A DNA stretch of 64,000 bases from Lonicera japonica (lineage: Eukaryota > Streptophyta > Magnoliopsida > Dipsacales > Caprifoliaceae). This document shows, piece by piece, positions 43,220 to 55,797 of the stretch (positions are counted from its first letter, which is position 1; every line of letters starts with the position of its first letter). The position numbers and the translations under genes are program-made. The notes below the pieces were generated by a model, which was given only the letters and a program-made list of their open reading frames with translations, searched no databases and had not been told where the DNA came from. Where the stretch lies: the NCBI GenBank assembly GCA_021464415.1, contig CM038467.1:27893248-27957247 (forward strand), in the 5' to 3' direction.

Positions 43220-44930
43220 ATTTATTTCTTTTTTTTGGTTAGAAAGGGAAGAAAGAAAACAAACAAAACAACTACTCTCCACGACGGTATGCAATTCCTT
43301 GCATATCCGTTTTGAGCAACATTCCTAATTCAGTGGTTGGCACCATCACCTTCATGGCTTGCTCTCCTTGAATTCTCCCAAGTTTAGACATGTAGTCCGC
43401 ACACTTGTTCCCTTCCCTCACCACGAGCGTAAGTTCCAAGCGCATAGCTTCCTTCAAAGTCCTGCAGTCTCTCTTGTCTGGATGATTTTCAATATCATCT
43501 TTGTTTATCAGGTTCACTGCATTAATCGAGTCCGTCTCCACGATAACTTCCAGCCAATCTCTTTCATTCGCCAATTTCATAGCCCGCCGTATTCCCCATA
43601 ACTCCGCCTGAAGGGGTGTTGCATATCCAATACGTCCACAGAATTCCTCAATCCATCTACCATAGCTGTCACAAGCAAGATCGCCATATGCTGCCCATCC
43701 GTACTCACCAAAAGTGCTTTCGTCTGAATTAATCTGTATGGTACCCGCCGGAGGGAAACACCACTTGATAAATTTGCAATTTTGTTTTGTTCTTTGATTA
43801 CTATTAAAATTAAAAGCATGGAACGTTTCGAGTGCAAGCGTGCGGCTCCTTAAAGCAATGTTTTCGGTTTGTATAGTAATATTATTGAAAACTCTATCAT
43901 TTCTACATTTCCAAAGCGTCCAGATAGTGGAAGTGAACACCGTAGTCCACGGGATTCCTAAATTAAATTTCACATTGTTATCTTTGATATTACTTTCAAG
44001 CCAGTTATTAAAGCCACCAACTGTGGGAATCCAACTAATATCATTTGTTAGCTTATCTCACGTATTGACAGCAATAGAACAATTCCTAAAAATGTGCTCG
44101 ATAGATTCAATTTCACCGCAAAACCCACAAAAAGCATTCTAAGAAATATTTCTAGTCACGCAAGCTTCATTTATAAGTATTTTCCCATGTTTAAGTCACC
44201 ACAAAAAACTTATAATGCTTTGAGGAGCCTTCAATTTCCAAAGCCATTTCCAATTTTCACCACCCGTAGAAACGGTACCATTTTCAATAAGACTATTCTC
44301 ATAGAAATTAGAGATAGAAAACTTCCCTGAACCTGTGCCGCTCCATGAAGGTGAGTCCTGCAAATTTGAAACTAGAGGCATAGGGACACTATAAATAGCA
44401 TCAGTTATTTGGGTAGGGAAAGTGTTATCAATCAAAACATTATTCCAAGGCCCATTATTATCTAATAAAGTAGCCACATTCACATTTGCCACATCAAAGT
44501 TTCCAGAACCAAGATTTCGTATAGGCTCCTGCCCACACCACCAATCGTTTAGAATATAAATGCCATTTCCATTCCCCACGATCCATTTCGTACCCAGAGC
44601 AAGAACATCTTTAGTGTGGTAAATGGATTTCCAAATGTGAGAGGATGCGGGTTTCCTAGCCCAATCTCTTGGGTTAGATCCATATCCATACTTGTCACGT
44701 AACAATTTGGCCCACAGCCTTCTAGAACCATTCATAATTTCCTACCCGAGTTTAGCATTTATGGCAATGTTGTTATCACAACATTTCCTTATGCCAAGGC
44801 CCCCGTGCATTTTAGGCTTACAAACCGTATCCTAATTGACAAGGTGGACCTTCTTTTTAGCACCAAATAAGATTGTGAATTCTCTGAAAAACAATTCAAA
44901 AAGCCTTTATTTCACCAAATAAGATTATGA
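43220..44930 (-). pseudogene. LINE (L1-type) 3' part: RT C-terminus, zf-RVT and RNase H
   Basis: On the - strand the readable order is KKVHLVN..PKMHGGLGIR (end of the RT thumb), then the zf-RVT region with KLLRDKYGYG, WKSIYHTKD and WIVGNGNGIYILNDWW, then IWTLWKCRNDRVF. An RNase H domain (43272-43740) follows with INSDEST, TPLQAELWGIRRAM, VETDSINAVNLI and REGNKCADYMSKLG, ending at 43272. Stops near 44190, 44080 and 44740 break it. The 5' half is absent, as is usual for truncated LINE insertions. The break point lies close to a triplet microsatellite. Confidence 0.85.
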
Positions 44931-44965
44931 ATTCTCTAAAAAAACAATTCAAAAAGCCTTTACAC
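44868..44965. repeat. Tandem duplication of about 57 bp
   Basis: CAAATAAGATTGTGAATTC through CAAAAAGCCTTTA occurs twice in a row at the 5' edge of the LINE fragment, directly before the microsatellite. Confidence 0.75.
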
Positions 44966-44968
44966 GAC

Positions 44969-44969
<1 letters not shown>

Positions 44970-45052
<83 letters not shown>

Positions 45053-45053
45053 A

Positions 45054-45103
<50 letters not shown>

Positions 45104-45168
45104 TTATTACTCTTATTATTGTTATTATTTTTATACTATTACTACTACTACTATTATTACTGCTATTA

Positions 45169-45232
<64 letters not shown>

Positions 45233-45235
45233 CTC
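44970..45235. repeat. Compound triplet microsatellite, block 1
   Basis: (TTA)n, then (CTA)n at 45052-45104, then a mixed linker with CTCTTATTATTG, then (TTA)n. Confidence 0.95.
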
Positions 45236-45524
45236 TTGTATTAAAATCATTAATAGATATTTGTTTTATGTTTTTATTTTTTAAAGTTTTCGAGTATATA
45301 ACTATTTTAAAATTTTCTAAATATATATATGTTTTATATTTTTGTTCCTATTTTCAGTTTTATAATTATAAATATAAATTTATTAAAATCACTAATATAC
45401 ATATATGTGTGTGTGTTTACGTTTTTACTTTTATTTTCAATTTTATGATTGTACATATAACTCTTTTGAAATCATAATATATATATATATATATATATGT
45501 GATGGTATGTGCATAAAGAGTACT

Positions 45525-45698
45525 TTTATTTTAATTAAAAATTTATCCCAACGTATTATATTAGGTACTCCTTTTCTAAATCTTATAGAACCTTTTACTA
45601 AAGATGAAAGAGGACTTGTTACACAATTTGATAATAGAGAAATTTTATTTAAATTTATTACTAAACCTCGTATTAAGGAAATTAATTTATTTGTTTAG
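45525..45698 (+). pseudogene. Fragment resembling a pararetrovirus polyprotein
   Basis: A short open stretch with SQRIILGTPFLNLIEPFT and EILFKFITKPR resembles the segment at the end of the protease domain in polyproteins of endogenous plant pararetroviruses (Caulimoviridae). Only about 55 codons can be compared and no RT motif follows before the stop at 45698. It lies between two triplet microsatellite blocks. A gypsy-type protease end is the alternative. Confidence 0.4.
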
Positions 45699-45869
45699 GT
45701 TCATTGTCTTAAATATATTAATGCTATTATAATGATTTGTACTAGTTATTTATTTTATTAGTATTTAATCTTGGAATTTTATATACTTCAATGTACCATT
45801 AGTTTTATCGCTTTCTAATCTATAATTTTAGTGTGATTTTATATAATACTTTTCATTTATAATAATAGT

Positions 45870-45872
45870 TTC

Positions 45873-45921
<49 letters not shown>

Positions 45922-46007
45922 ATACTACTACTACTACTATTATTACTCTTATTACTGTTATTATTTTTATACTATTACTACTACTACTACTATTATTACT
46001 GCTATTA

Positions 46008-46064
<57 letters not shown>

Positions 46065-46065
46065 G

Positions 46066-46121
<56 letters not shown>

Positions 46122-46127
46122 GTTCTT

Positions 46128-46220
<93 letters not shown>

Positions 46221-46222
46221 TC
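45870..46222. repeat. Compound triplet microsatellite, block 2
   Basis: (TTA)n, (CTA)n, a linker almost identical to that of block 1, then (TTA)n, (CTA)n at 46062-46120, (CTT)n at 46122-46156 and (ATT)n. Shared linkers show that blocks 1 and 2 are duplicates. Long poly-Asn/Ser reading frames across it are artefacts. Confidence 0.95.
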
Positions 46223-46981
46223 AAAGAGAAGAAAATATGAATTTTGAAAGGATAAATCTCTTTTAAATAATAAATTGTCAAATAATATTTGATTAGTTTT
46301 TAAGTTCACTTTACATATACCATAGGTTATTCCATTTAATCGAATTACTTTAAAATTTATTTGGGGTATATATGTGCAATAATACAACTTTCTATATCTC
46401 TTGATGGTTTGGTGGTAGATTCTTAACCATTGAAAAGTTGATTTTATTTCTATTAGCGATTTATTGCAGTTTATCCACCCTTAATTTATGAAATTTTTTA
46501 CCCTTTTAAAAATTGAGAAGTATATCCACCAATTAAAATTAAATTTTCATTGTAATTTTTTAATTTTAATTTAGATTCCTAATCAAATTTGACTTCCATA
46601 TTAATTTTTTTCCTATTTTCCTTTTAGTTTTTAGTTTTTTTTATTTATATCTTTTATTAAAAACACTAGATTAACACTTATCAGTTGTTTGATCGATGAA
46701 AATATAAACATAAAAATATATCATATTAGTTTAAGCGTACAATATTGAAAGATTTTTTGCCAACGAGAGAATTGAACAATATTTTGTAACACGAAGAAAA
46801 TTTCACAATATAATGGATTAGGCATTGGAAGTTGAGAAAAAAAATATGAATTAGTGTTAATCATGGTTAATTTCAATCGCAATCCTCTAATAGAGCAAAG
46901 ATTGGGCGTTAAATGGTGTGTTCAATGTAATTTTGTTTTTTTTATAAATTTATACTTAAAATCATATTCTTATTTGAGGTC
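46223..46981. other. AT-rich spacer
   Basis: No gene or clear repeat seen. Confidence 0.5.
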
Positions 46982-47300
46982 CGGTAAAAAACTTAATTTC
47001 AGATACAACATTAAAGCTTCAGCAGAACTTCACTTAATATCCAATGTTGGATCCAAAACTAATATGTTGTCTTTGTTAAATCTATATAATACAAAAATTG
47101 CTTCGTAAAAAAACTTAATTTTAGTTACAACATTATCAACCCCAGCAGAACCTAACATAATATATAATGTCATATCCAAAACTAATATGTTGTTTTGATA
47201 AGATCTGTATAATAAGAAAATTGAATGGTAGAAAAAGTTAACTCCAGTTATGACATTACAAACTTTAGCAGAGTTAAAAGATGAAGACCCATCTAAAAAG
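46982..47300. repeat. Degenerate tandem repeat, period about 122 bp
   Basis: Three copies begin at about 46982, 47104 and 47227 with GGTAAAAAACTTAATT-like starts, AACATTA, AGCAGAAC and CCAAAACTAATATGTTG motifs. Confidence 0.75.
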
Positions 47301-48851
47301 GTTCGTACCGAAAATTGTTGGGCGGAAAAGGAGAACTAGTAGATGAAGTGATGGAGGAAGTTGTTTACTTTTTGCCTTTCACCATTACTAACCCTAATTT
47401 TACTTTAACTTTTTAGAATGTAATATTTTTATGTACTTAATTAAAGTTGATGTACTTATTAATTTAGTGAATATTTTAATATTAAATTATTATTAAAATA
47501 ATATTTATAAAAATCAAATCAATAATTTTTTGTAAGTCTCTCTACGCTCGCGGATTAATTTAATAGGCAATACAGATTAACTGAATAACGTAGGTTGACT
47601 GTAAGAAATCCCAGATAAAAATAAAATCACCCCCTTGAAATCCCTACACAATATTTCTCTAAAATCACTTTCTCCACTTTTATTTCATTTTACTAGTGCT
47701 AAAAGGTTATTTTATTCAAATTCAAACCCAACCGAGACGGTTTTTAACTTAAAAACTCGGCTTGAATAAAAAGATAACATGGCCCAAATGCACCATGTTT
47801 AGGCCGGGTTAAAAGCTCACATAGTCAAGCCATTCCAAACCACCCCCCACCCCGGGATAAAGAGTTAAGTTTAAGCGTATGCATTATTTAAATGAAGAGA
47901 GTGAAATGGGCAAGATGGGGGTGGTGGCCGACAGTGGAGTGGGCCGGAGTAAGAGATGGTGACTAGATATATATATATATATATATGGAGGAAGTTTGCT
48001 ATACGGATTGAATCCGTACGAACTAGGGAAAAAAGCGGAAGAACCTTAACTTCCACCAAAGTTATTCTTGTATCTAAACACCACTTAAAACTAAAGGAAA
48101 GCATCCTAGTTCTTTTTCTCTCGCTCTTCGTTGTTGATGTTCTTTCTTCTTTCTCTAAGATGATTGCATCTAATCTCACTATAAACTACAACTAAAACAA
48201 GAATAATCAGGGAAGAAAATTTTGAACCATACAATTTCAAACCATTACAAAGAAACCCAAATTAAAAAGCCCTTGAACGATCTAAAACTCCAAAAAGAGT
48301 GCGAGAGCCACTTACACATTACTGAGCTTCGTTGATAGAAAATAATGAACGAATAGAGGGATGGAGAGAGAGAAAGACCGATTGTAAGAGACGCTCACCG
48401 AAGTCTTAATCCATGGTTGCTAGTATTTGATGGGTTTAAAGTTTCAGAGAGGGGGATTATCCTTTGTAATTATGTAAATATGTGTTTTCAATTTATAATA
48501 CCAAAATTACCCCTCAAAATACAAGCATATGGACAGCATTTGACTATTTCATCTATATTTGTAATGGACATTGACTTTTGGATGAGCGTGAGACGCCCTC
48601 TAAACTTTTGGTGTCCCTTTAGGTAAAAACAAATTCAAGATGACCATGAAAAAATGAGCAAACTTTAAGGGTCAAAAGTGCTAATTACCCTTAATAACGA
48701 GAGGGTAATTAACTTATAATAGTATTTTTTAAAAACATTCAAATATTTTTTAAAAAATTAAATTTTTTTCCTTCTTCTTCGTCATCAATCTTCTTCAATA
48801 TTTTTCTTCTTCTTCAATCTTCTTCGTCATCAATCTTCTTCCATCTTCCCT
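47301..48851. other. Spacer with decayed transposon-like sequence
   Basis: No supportable gene. (AT)n lies at 47967-47986. AGCACTTTTGACCC-like sequence (inverted) at about 48655-48710 has a related, same-orientation copy at 49330-49385. Confidence 0.45.
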
Positions 48852-49079
48852 TCAATCATCGGAGGAGGCAGCTCTGCCGAAAAACAAGGAGTTCCGATGA
48901 ATGGATGGCGAGCAAGAGAGACGAGGCATAGAATAGGAAGCATTATCGACGTCGAACCGGCAGTAAGAAAATCTATTATAACTCTCAAACTCACTCACAT
49001 CATCACTTAGGCTATAACTTCCACAATATTCACTATGTAGGTCGAATTCGTCTTCTTCGGATGAAATTTCACTAGCCAA
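48852..49079 (-). CDS. Small ORF, unrecognised
   Basis: A 75-residue frame starts MASEISSEEDEFDL. It is Ser/Asp/Glu-rich in its first half and Arg/Ser-rich at its end. Composition is more protein-like than its surroundings, and it might be a first exon captured by a transposon, since microsatellites and repeated flanks surround it. I know no matching family. Confidence 0.2.
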   Translation of the reverse strand: MASEISSEEDEFDLHSEYCGSYSLSDDVSEFESYNRFSYCRFDVDNASYSMPRLSCSPSIHRNSLFFGRAASSDD

Positions 49080-49140
49080 TTAATTGATTATGATTTATGA
49101 TGATGAATTTAAGTGGTGGTAGCGAATACTGGGAGATCTT

Positions 49141-49262
49141 TTAGATGAAGAAGATGAAGAAGAAGATGATGATGATGATGATTGAAGAGGAAGAAGAAAA
49201 GAAGAAGAAGAAGAAGATGATGATGATGATGATGAAGAAAGATTGAAGAAGAAGAAAAAAAG
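49141..49262. repeat. GAA/GAT triplet microsatellite
   Basis: Imperfect (GAA)n and (GAT)n runs. A CTT-rich counterpart at 48766-48845 on the other side of the small ORF makes an inverted arrangement. Confidence 0.85.
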
Positions 49263-50126
49263 GGCATTTTCGTTATTATCAATGAAACTTTACGGAAATA
49301 GTTAACTGTTGCAATCTCAAAGGATTAAAAACATAGGGTGCAAGTTCAAATTAGGGGTCAAAATGTAGGGTGCAAAGTCCAAATATCCCTTTTTAAAACT
49401 ATTATTTTTCTACTATATAATCTGGCAAATATGTTTTAAAACATAATAATACACAAATATTATTATAAAAATAATTTATTCAATAAAAAAGAATCTACTA
49501 TAAATATATTTCGCTTAAGACCCCAAATACTCTTGGGACGCATCTACATGTCTTCTTACTTTGTAACTTTTTTTATGGAAATATTTTTTTTATAGTTGAG
49601 GAAGAAATTTTTTTCATTAAAAATAATTAAAGATAGAGAACGATACTCATAAAAATGAGTATGAGATGGAGAATAAAAAAATAGGATTATTAACCATTCC
49701 AAGAACAAACCAAAACTCAAATCAAACGAACACAGAAAATTCATCTTTAGTGCCCTGGATACAAAATTTGGCTGATCATTCACATCATCTACGCAGTAAA
49801 TTTGGAGAATAAAAAAATAGGATTATTAAACGAACAGATAAAAATAACGATAAACCTTCAAAGGCAACTGCAAGGTTCTCAACAATAACAATTGAAAAGG
49901 CGTGCATTAATTACACATACCACTTTATTCAGTAGTACTTATTCCATCAAGTATATACACACTATATCGGTGCAATAGGGCATAGTTATTGTTAGGAACA
50001 AAAAAAATTGCGGGCCTAATAGCACCAATTACGTGCACGCTACCTCATTTCAAATAGGCCGAGGCAATGTTGGAGTGTTAGAGTGTGTTTTGGTGTATGT
50101 AATTAGCTCTGCCCATTGAAAATTCA

Positions 50127-50725
50127 TCCATTTCCACATCCAAGCTCGAAGATTGAGTCAGGGTGCCTATTTAGAGCATTTCCAATGCAACCATGAATGG
50201 GTGAAAATGAGATGTCACATATAATTGATGGACAAGGAGCTAATAAAATGCTCTCCAATGCAATCATCCATAATGACCATGAAGATGATGTAGCAAAAAT
50301 GAAAACAGACATTGTGAGGATGACCCTCTACTTCTAGAGGGTCTCTTAGACAATGTCTTAATGTCACATCATCATTTTTGTTTACATACTTTTGTTTTTT
50401 AAACATTCAAATATTTTTATTGTAAATTTATAATTTATTTATTAATAAAAATTACATATTAAAAAATTATGAATTTAGACCGATCAAACAAGAAGAATTT
50501 TATATATAAAATTATTAATTTATTTTGTATGAATTCATTAATAGACAATCTCTTGAGCAATCCCATTGAGGATAGCTTTTGTAAGACTTGCCCATCAAGA
50601 GACTTTTTTATGCCACATAAGAAAGACATACTTATATGTCTATGGTTAAGATGTATCTAATCCATTTTTACATTTGAGATGTTCTTAGTCCGTGGTAAAA
50701 AGTAGAGAGGACCAGTCCACTAGCA
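50127..50725 (-). pseudogene. Methionine S-methyltransferase exon fragment, interrupted by a MITE
   Basis: Read on the - strand, 50725-50688 gives DWS and, one base out of frame, STFYHG. After the MITE and one target copy are left out, LNRHPDSIF and then ELGCGNG follow. Plant MMT has DWSFTFYEGLNRHPDSIF, then about six residues, then the SAM-binding ELGCGNG. The missing residues, the shift and the stop right after GNG show decay. This would be the exon after the one at 52751-53001. Confidence 0.6.
50174..50684. mobile_element. Tourist-like MITE with TTA target duplication
   Basis: Ends GAGCATTTCCAATG and, inverted, GAACATCTCAAATG, with TTA on each side (50171-50173 and 50685-50687). It sits inside the methyltransferase fragment. 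No coding capacity. Confidence 0.7.
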
Positions 50726-51762
50726 TAAAGAGCAAAAAGAATTAAAATTAGAGTAAGGTGACTCTAAATTTGAGATAAATTAATGAACACAAAGATCAAA
50801 ATAAATCAAGATGGGAAGCACAATCAACCGAACATGTTACGCTTTTACACGAAATAAAGGATACGCTATGAGTTTAAATATTTATTTTATTGCATCATTC
50901 CTGAAAAATGAATAAGAGGCATCTAGAAATTACACAATTAGTCAAGTACAATTACGCGATTAGTCTAGTAGCACTAGATACTAATTAACACGGATTATGA
51001 CCATGATAATTAGAATTTCTAGTGTACTCATTGCCTATAAATATATATGGAGTCCGTTGTTTGCTTCAAAGTTAATTCATGTAAGAAGCCTTTTTTCGTG
51101 AGTGAAAGCTCTACAACCCCTTATACGCGTGCATCGCCTTCCGATTATGGTGGCTGCTCTCGATCTCCTAGCCTCGCTCTGCTACTCCATCAAACCTACA
51201 TCCTTGGGTCTATCTGGGATAAGTGTTACAGTCATAAGAAGATGCATTTGTTCCGATGTGCATCTCAACGAGTCACCTCAGTTGGAAAATAGACTTTCTT
51301 ACAGCAACTTATCCGCATTATCCTTTGGGATTGACAATTTTGACACTCAAATTGAAATCTAGTTGAGACTCTCAATAATGGATGGATTGGAATTGAGACA
51401 TTTAAGCTGCAGTGCCATAAGATGATCTTTTAAGGGGTATTTTTTGGCAGCAATTGAAAATGTATCTTTGGCATTTACTATGTTGCTTTAGGTACGGTGG
51501 GGGAACTGAATCAGGCTGCCCAGTGCATCTGCCAGTAGGACGACGATGCAGTTGATCAATAATCTTTTGTGCAATGTATAGTGGTGGGACTGCATGAATT
51601 GTGGCCTTTTCTTCTTCTTCTTCCTCTAAGAAGGGGATTATATTGGCATTTACTGATGACACTGTTTAAGGTATAAGAAACACTAAAAATGAATGGATAT
51701 TTTTGCATTCCTGAAGAAAAAGAGCATCTATAAACATATCCAGAAATAAAATCAGAAATACG

Positions 51763-52690
51763 AACAATTATCATCTGAATGAGCTCTATTTTTAATTTCA
51801 AAATTCATACTACGTTTTGCATCAATATTTTCGGTAAAAGCCCCACTCTATTATTTTGCAGAGTAGCCTATGTTGATAATAATAATAATACATGGTAAAC
51901 GAATGATAATATACACTAATTTAAAGTTCTAAATTGAGATTCAAAGTGATATAGAAGGTAGACCTTCATGTTGCTCGAGATATATGTCATCGATTCTGAA
52001 ATGGTAGGTTTCAAGGCAATCAGAAATAGATCCTAATATACAATACCAGCTTTAGCTTCCCAATTATCATCTGAGCAAGCTCAATTTCCAATTTCAAAAT
52101 TCAGACTACATTTTGTATCAAAATTCTCCAAAAAGTCCCATTCTACCTAATCTAAGTACAAAGCAGCTTGTGTTTCATAATCATACATAGTAAAATACTA
52201 AATTCCAAATACGCACTAATTAAAAGTTCTAATATGAAATTCAAAGTGACAGAGAATACCTGCTTCACCTTCCAAGTTATCTGAGCAAGCTCATTGTCCA
52301 ATTTTACATCTCGTACAACCATTTCTAAATGCGCAGCAGCTGGTGCTTCATAAGCATGGACAGTAAAATGATAATTGGGGGTCATTCAATTCGGTTATGA
52401 GCCAAGGTTTGAACCTACAACTTCTTGATTAATAAAAATGATTTTTATTTTTAATTTTTTTTTTTCATTCTAACCTAAATCAATGTAAATGCATGGAAAT
52501 CAGACGTACGTGCCCGTACTGCTTGCACAAGTGCGTGGATTCACCTGTGCCACTGGCACACAGTAATGATATTGTCCCAATTAAGCCACAGGTATGGAGG
52601 TTTACTAAACTATGTGGTGACACTAGCCAACCATTCTCAACATTAAAGGCCTTCAAATTGCTTGAGGTAAATGTCATCGACTCTGATAAT
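51763..52690. repeat. Tandem rearranged copies from the methyltransferase region
   Basis: A segment with TTATCATCTGAGCAAGCTC and following sequence recurs at about 51763, 52063 and, more diverged, 52272. The end of MMT exon 1 recurs at 51968-52024 (reading DCLETYHFRIDDIYLEQH) and more degraded at 52646-52690. So the tail of exon 1 plus intron sequence has been duplicated at least twice. The short frame YEAPAAAHLEMVVRDVKL at about 52290-52350 is unrecognised. Confidence 0.6.
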
Positions 52691-52750
52691 TGACGGGAAA
52701 ATGATTATATACACCAATTAAAAGTTCTAAACTGAAATGATAAGTGATAC

Positions 52751-53001
52751 CTTTGTGTTGCTCGAGATAAATGTCATCGATTCTGAAATGGTAAGCATCA
52801 AGACATTGATCTAGAGATTGCTCTGAATCGAAGCGTTTCTTAAGGTGAGAAAAGCAGATCCGAGCTTCGATCAGTTCGAGTGGATTCATCTTCAAGCCTC
52901 TCGAGCAGTGATCTTAACGCAGTGTAAGCTGCACAGTCACCGGATTTCTCGCAAATCTCCAAGAACTCATCTAGTGAACCAAACAACCCCTTCACCGCCA
53001 T
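52751..53001 (-). pseudogene. Methionine S-methyltransferase first exon, one frameshift
   Basis: The ATG at 53001 opens MAVKGLFGSLDEFLEICEKS, then CAAYTALRSLLERLEDE, matching the start of plant MMT, the cytosolic enzyme that makes S-methylmethionine from Met and SAM. After a one-base shift near 52870 the other frame gives ARICFSHLKKRFDSEQ and AYHFRIDDIYLEQHKG, the end of the same domain, then GT at 52750. The shift and the lack of the downstream exons to the left of 50127 make this a pseudogene. Confidence 0.65.
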
Positions 53002-53034
53002 TGTTATCACCTTTGCTTTGATTCCCAAACACAC

Positions 53035-53039
<5 letters not shown>

Positions 53040-53071
<32 letters not shown>
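53040..53071. repeat. (GA)n microsatellite
   Basis: About 15 GA units just upstream of the methyltransferase start codon, in the position of its 5' untranslated region or promoter. Confidence 0.9.
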
Positions 53072-53073
<2 letters not shown>

Positions 53074-54523
53074 GTTACAGAGTTCCCGGTCTTTTATACA
53101 ATAAAAGTGTTGACACAAAAATATCAGTGATATAAACGCTCCATAAAAATTGAGTAACACTAACTAAAGCATTAAGAAAGATCTCATAAAAAAATATCCT
53201 AAACATTATTTTAGATAACTAGAGTATTTTTATAAAATAATAATAACTACGTACACTCGTAAAATTAATTTGTTTTATTTTTTGAAAATGATTGTCTTTT
53301 ATTAGTAACATTGTAATTTAATATTTAGAGTGTTACTTTTTTTTATTATTATTATTATGTACAGACACTTTATTTACATTTGTCGTAGACTTTTGAGTGT
53401 TAAAAGACATTTTTGGAATGCCAGGCTTAATAGGTGTATCCAATTTTATGTGTATGTTATTATTAAAAATGGATACCGTTATTAACACTCAAAATGAGTA
53501 TTTTAGTACCATAAATTATTAGGCCTATGGTTTCCACTAAGAAACAGATTTTGAGTGTAGTCCATAACTACACCCTTAAATCATTAAGCATATGGTGTGA
53601 TTCTTACACTATCTATTTTTTGTGATTATTTTATTCATTTAAGATAAATTTCAAATGCAGAAAAATTCAGTACTTCTGTAGAATTACGTTATTCTCTAAT
53701 GTTTAAGTCAATCAAGTACTAAAAAAAAAAGTACTAAAATCGTATTAATCCTAAAATAAAGAGGATTTGAAATAGGCGGGGAGGAGTCATACATGAATTC
53801 GAAGCTTATTAATATAGCTGAAAGAACAAATCATAATTCATACAGATAAATTTTATTCATGAAAGATATAAAAATGTACAAAAGTAGTAGGTGAGGCTGA
53901 CTTTCGAATGAGACCTATTGTCATTTGTTTCTTTTCCCTTTTTTGAAATAATAATAAAAAAAAGGGGTCATTTGTTTCTGTTTTGCCTACGTATGGTTCT
54001 ACTTTAATATGACAATTGCAAATCCACTTCTAATTTTATATTTTTTTATGAGGTTGAAGTTGCACCCAGTTTTAATACTCCAACACTTCTAAATTTATCA
54101 TAGCATCAAGAATGGCTTAATGGTCACGATACTAAAATTAATTTTAGGTTCAACTTACAATTTCTTATGTTGAATTTCAGTAACTATAAAAACCTCTGTT
54201 GGTCAGTATTATAATATTCCATGACATAGACAAAATATATATATATATATATATAAAGTCTATTTCTGATACGGATTGTGACTTTTTACGACGTTTTTTC
54301 GTCGTAGATATATTGGGGATGTGTTTACAACGAAAAAATGTTGTAAAAAAAATCAACTCGTACAGATCGACCCGCATTTGAAAATTTATGTATATATATA
54401 TAGACAAATGATGTTACTAAATATGACATTTATAGGAGGTTTGAGAATTTTTTTACATTTTAAATAGAATGTTGACTTGTCGACTTTTGGTTTCCTTTGA
54501 TTTGATGGAATGAAGTTACAACC
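53072..54523. other. AT-rich spacer
   Basis: No gene seen. (AT)n microsatellite at 54235-54255. Confidence 0.5.
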
Positions 54524-55762
54524 TTAATTAAGGGTGGTGCTATTTCCACCCCACAAACTACTTGCTTCCACTCCCACCAAAAAAAAGTTCTAAACTCCTA
54601 TTTCCACCCCACTCAATTAATCATTTTCAACCAACTAATTACTCATTAACATTAATTACTATTCATCATCATCTTCATCTTCTTCTTCTTCTTCTTCTTC
54701 TTCTTCTTCTTCTTCTTCCTCTTCCTCTTCATCTTCTTCTTCTTCATCTTCATCTTCCTCTTCTTCTTCTTCTTCTTCTTCTTCTTCTTCTCTATGATTT
54801 TTACTCAATGATTAATAATTAACAAAAATTCAGATCTAATTAACACATTCTATCGCATTCAATTCATTTCAAAAGCCAACAAAAATTCAAAAGTAACTCA
54901 CAAAAACACACAAAATCTCCATTAATGTCACACAAAAAAAAACCTTAAGTTGTAGAGAATGGTAGAGAATAGCAAATTAAGGATTATCAAAGTAGAAAAA
55001 CCTAATGAAAGAAAGATATGTTTGTTTTTATTATGTTTAATGTTTATTTTCTTTAGTTAATATAAAAAAAAATTTGTACCAACAAAGCGAATTAGAGCAT
55101 TAGAACAGGTTACCTCGGTTACGGGAAACCAAAATTTAAGCACTTATTCGGTTTTCGGTGACCGAATGTGTAATTTGATTATATTTCAGACAATTTCGAT
55201 CCTAGGAGACCGAGCAATTTGATGAATTTCGGTCCTATGAAACCAAAATTATTCAAAATACTCGATTGTTAAAGACCGATGTAAGGTCCCGAGAGCTAAA
55301 AATATAGTCCAGAATACTTCGGTTATGAGGGATCGAGGAAGTGGATGAACCTCGGTCATAGAGAACCGAAATTGTTCTCAATACTCGATTTTTAGAGGGC
55401 GATGTAAGGTCCCGAGAGCTAAAATATGATACAAGGAGGCCACGGTTGTAAGGGACCAATGAGTAGATGGATGCAAAAATTTAAAAACCATTGTTGAGAA
55501 GAAGAAGAAGAAGAAGAATAAGAAGAAGAAGAAGAGAAGGAAGAAGAAGAAGAAGAAGAAGAAGAAGAAGAAGAAGAGAAGGAAGAAGAATTAATGATTT
55601 ATTATAATTAGTTTGTGTTGCATTAAGGGTTAAATGAATGTAAAATTTTAGAAACCATTGTTGAGAAGAAGAAGAAGAAGAAGAAGAATTAATGATTAAT
55701 TATAATTAGTTTGTGTTGCATTAAGGGTTAAATGAATGTAAAATTTTAGAAACCATTGTTGA

Positions 55763-55797
<35 letters not shown>

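Noticed and set aside
43359..44142. + strand ORFs across the LINE fragment
   Set aside because: Shadows of the - strand zf-RVT and RNase H coding sequence.
45857..46387. ORF with poly-Ile, poly-Arg, poly-Ser and poly-Asn runs
   Set aside because: Translation of triplet microsatellites only.
51047..51362. Two overlapping + strand ORFs after a TATA-like CCTATAAATATATATGG
   Set aside because: Neither resembles a known family; it may be part of a solo LTR but I found no partner LTR or target duplication.
51402..51662. - strand ORF with a Glu run and PPLYIAQKIIDQL
   Set aside because: No family recognised and it starts at a GAA/CTT-rich stretch; possible fragment but not supportable.
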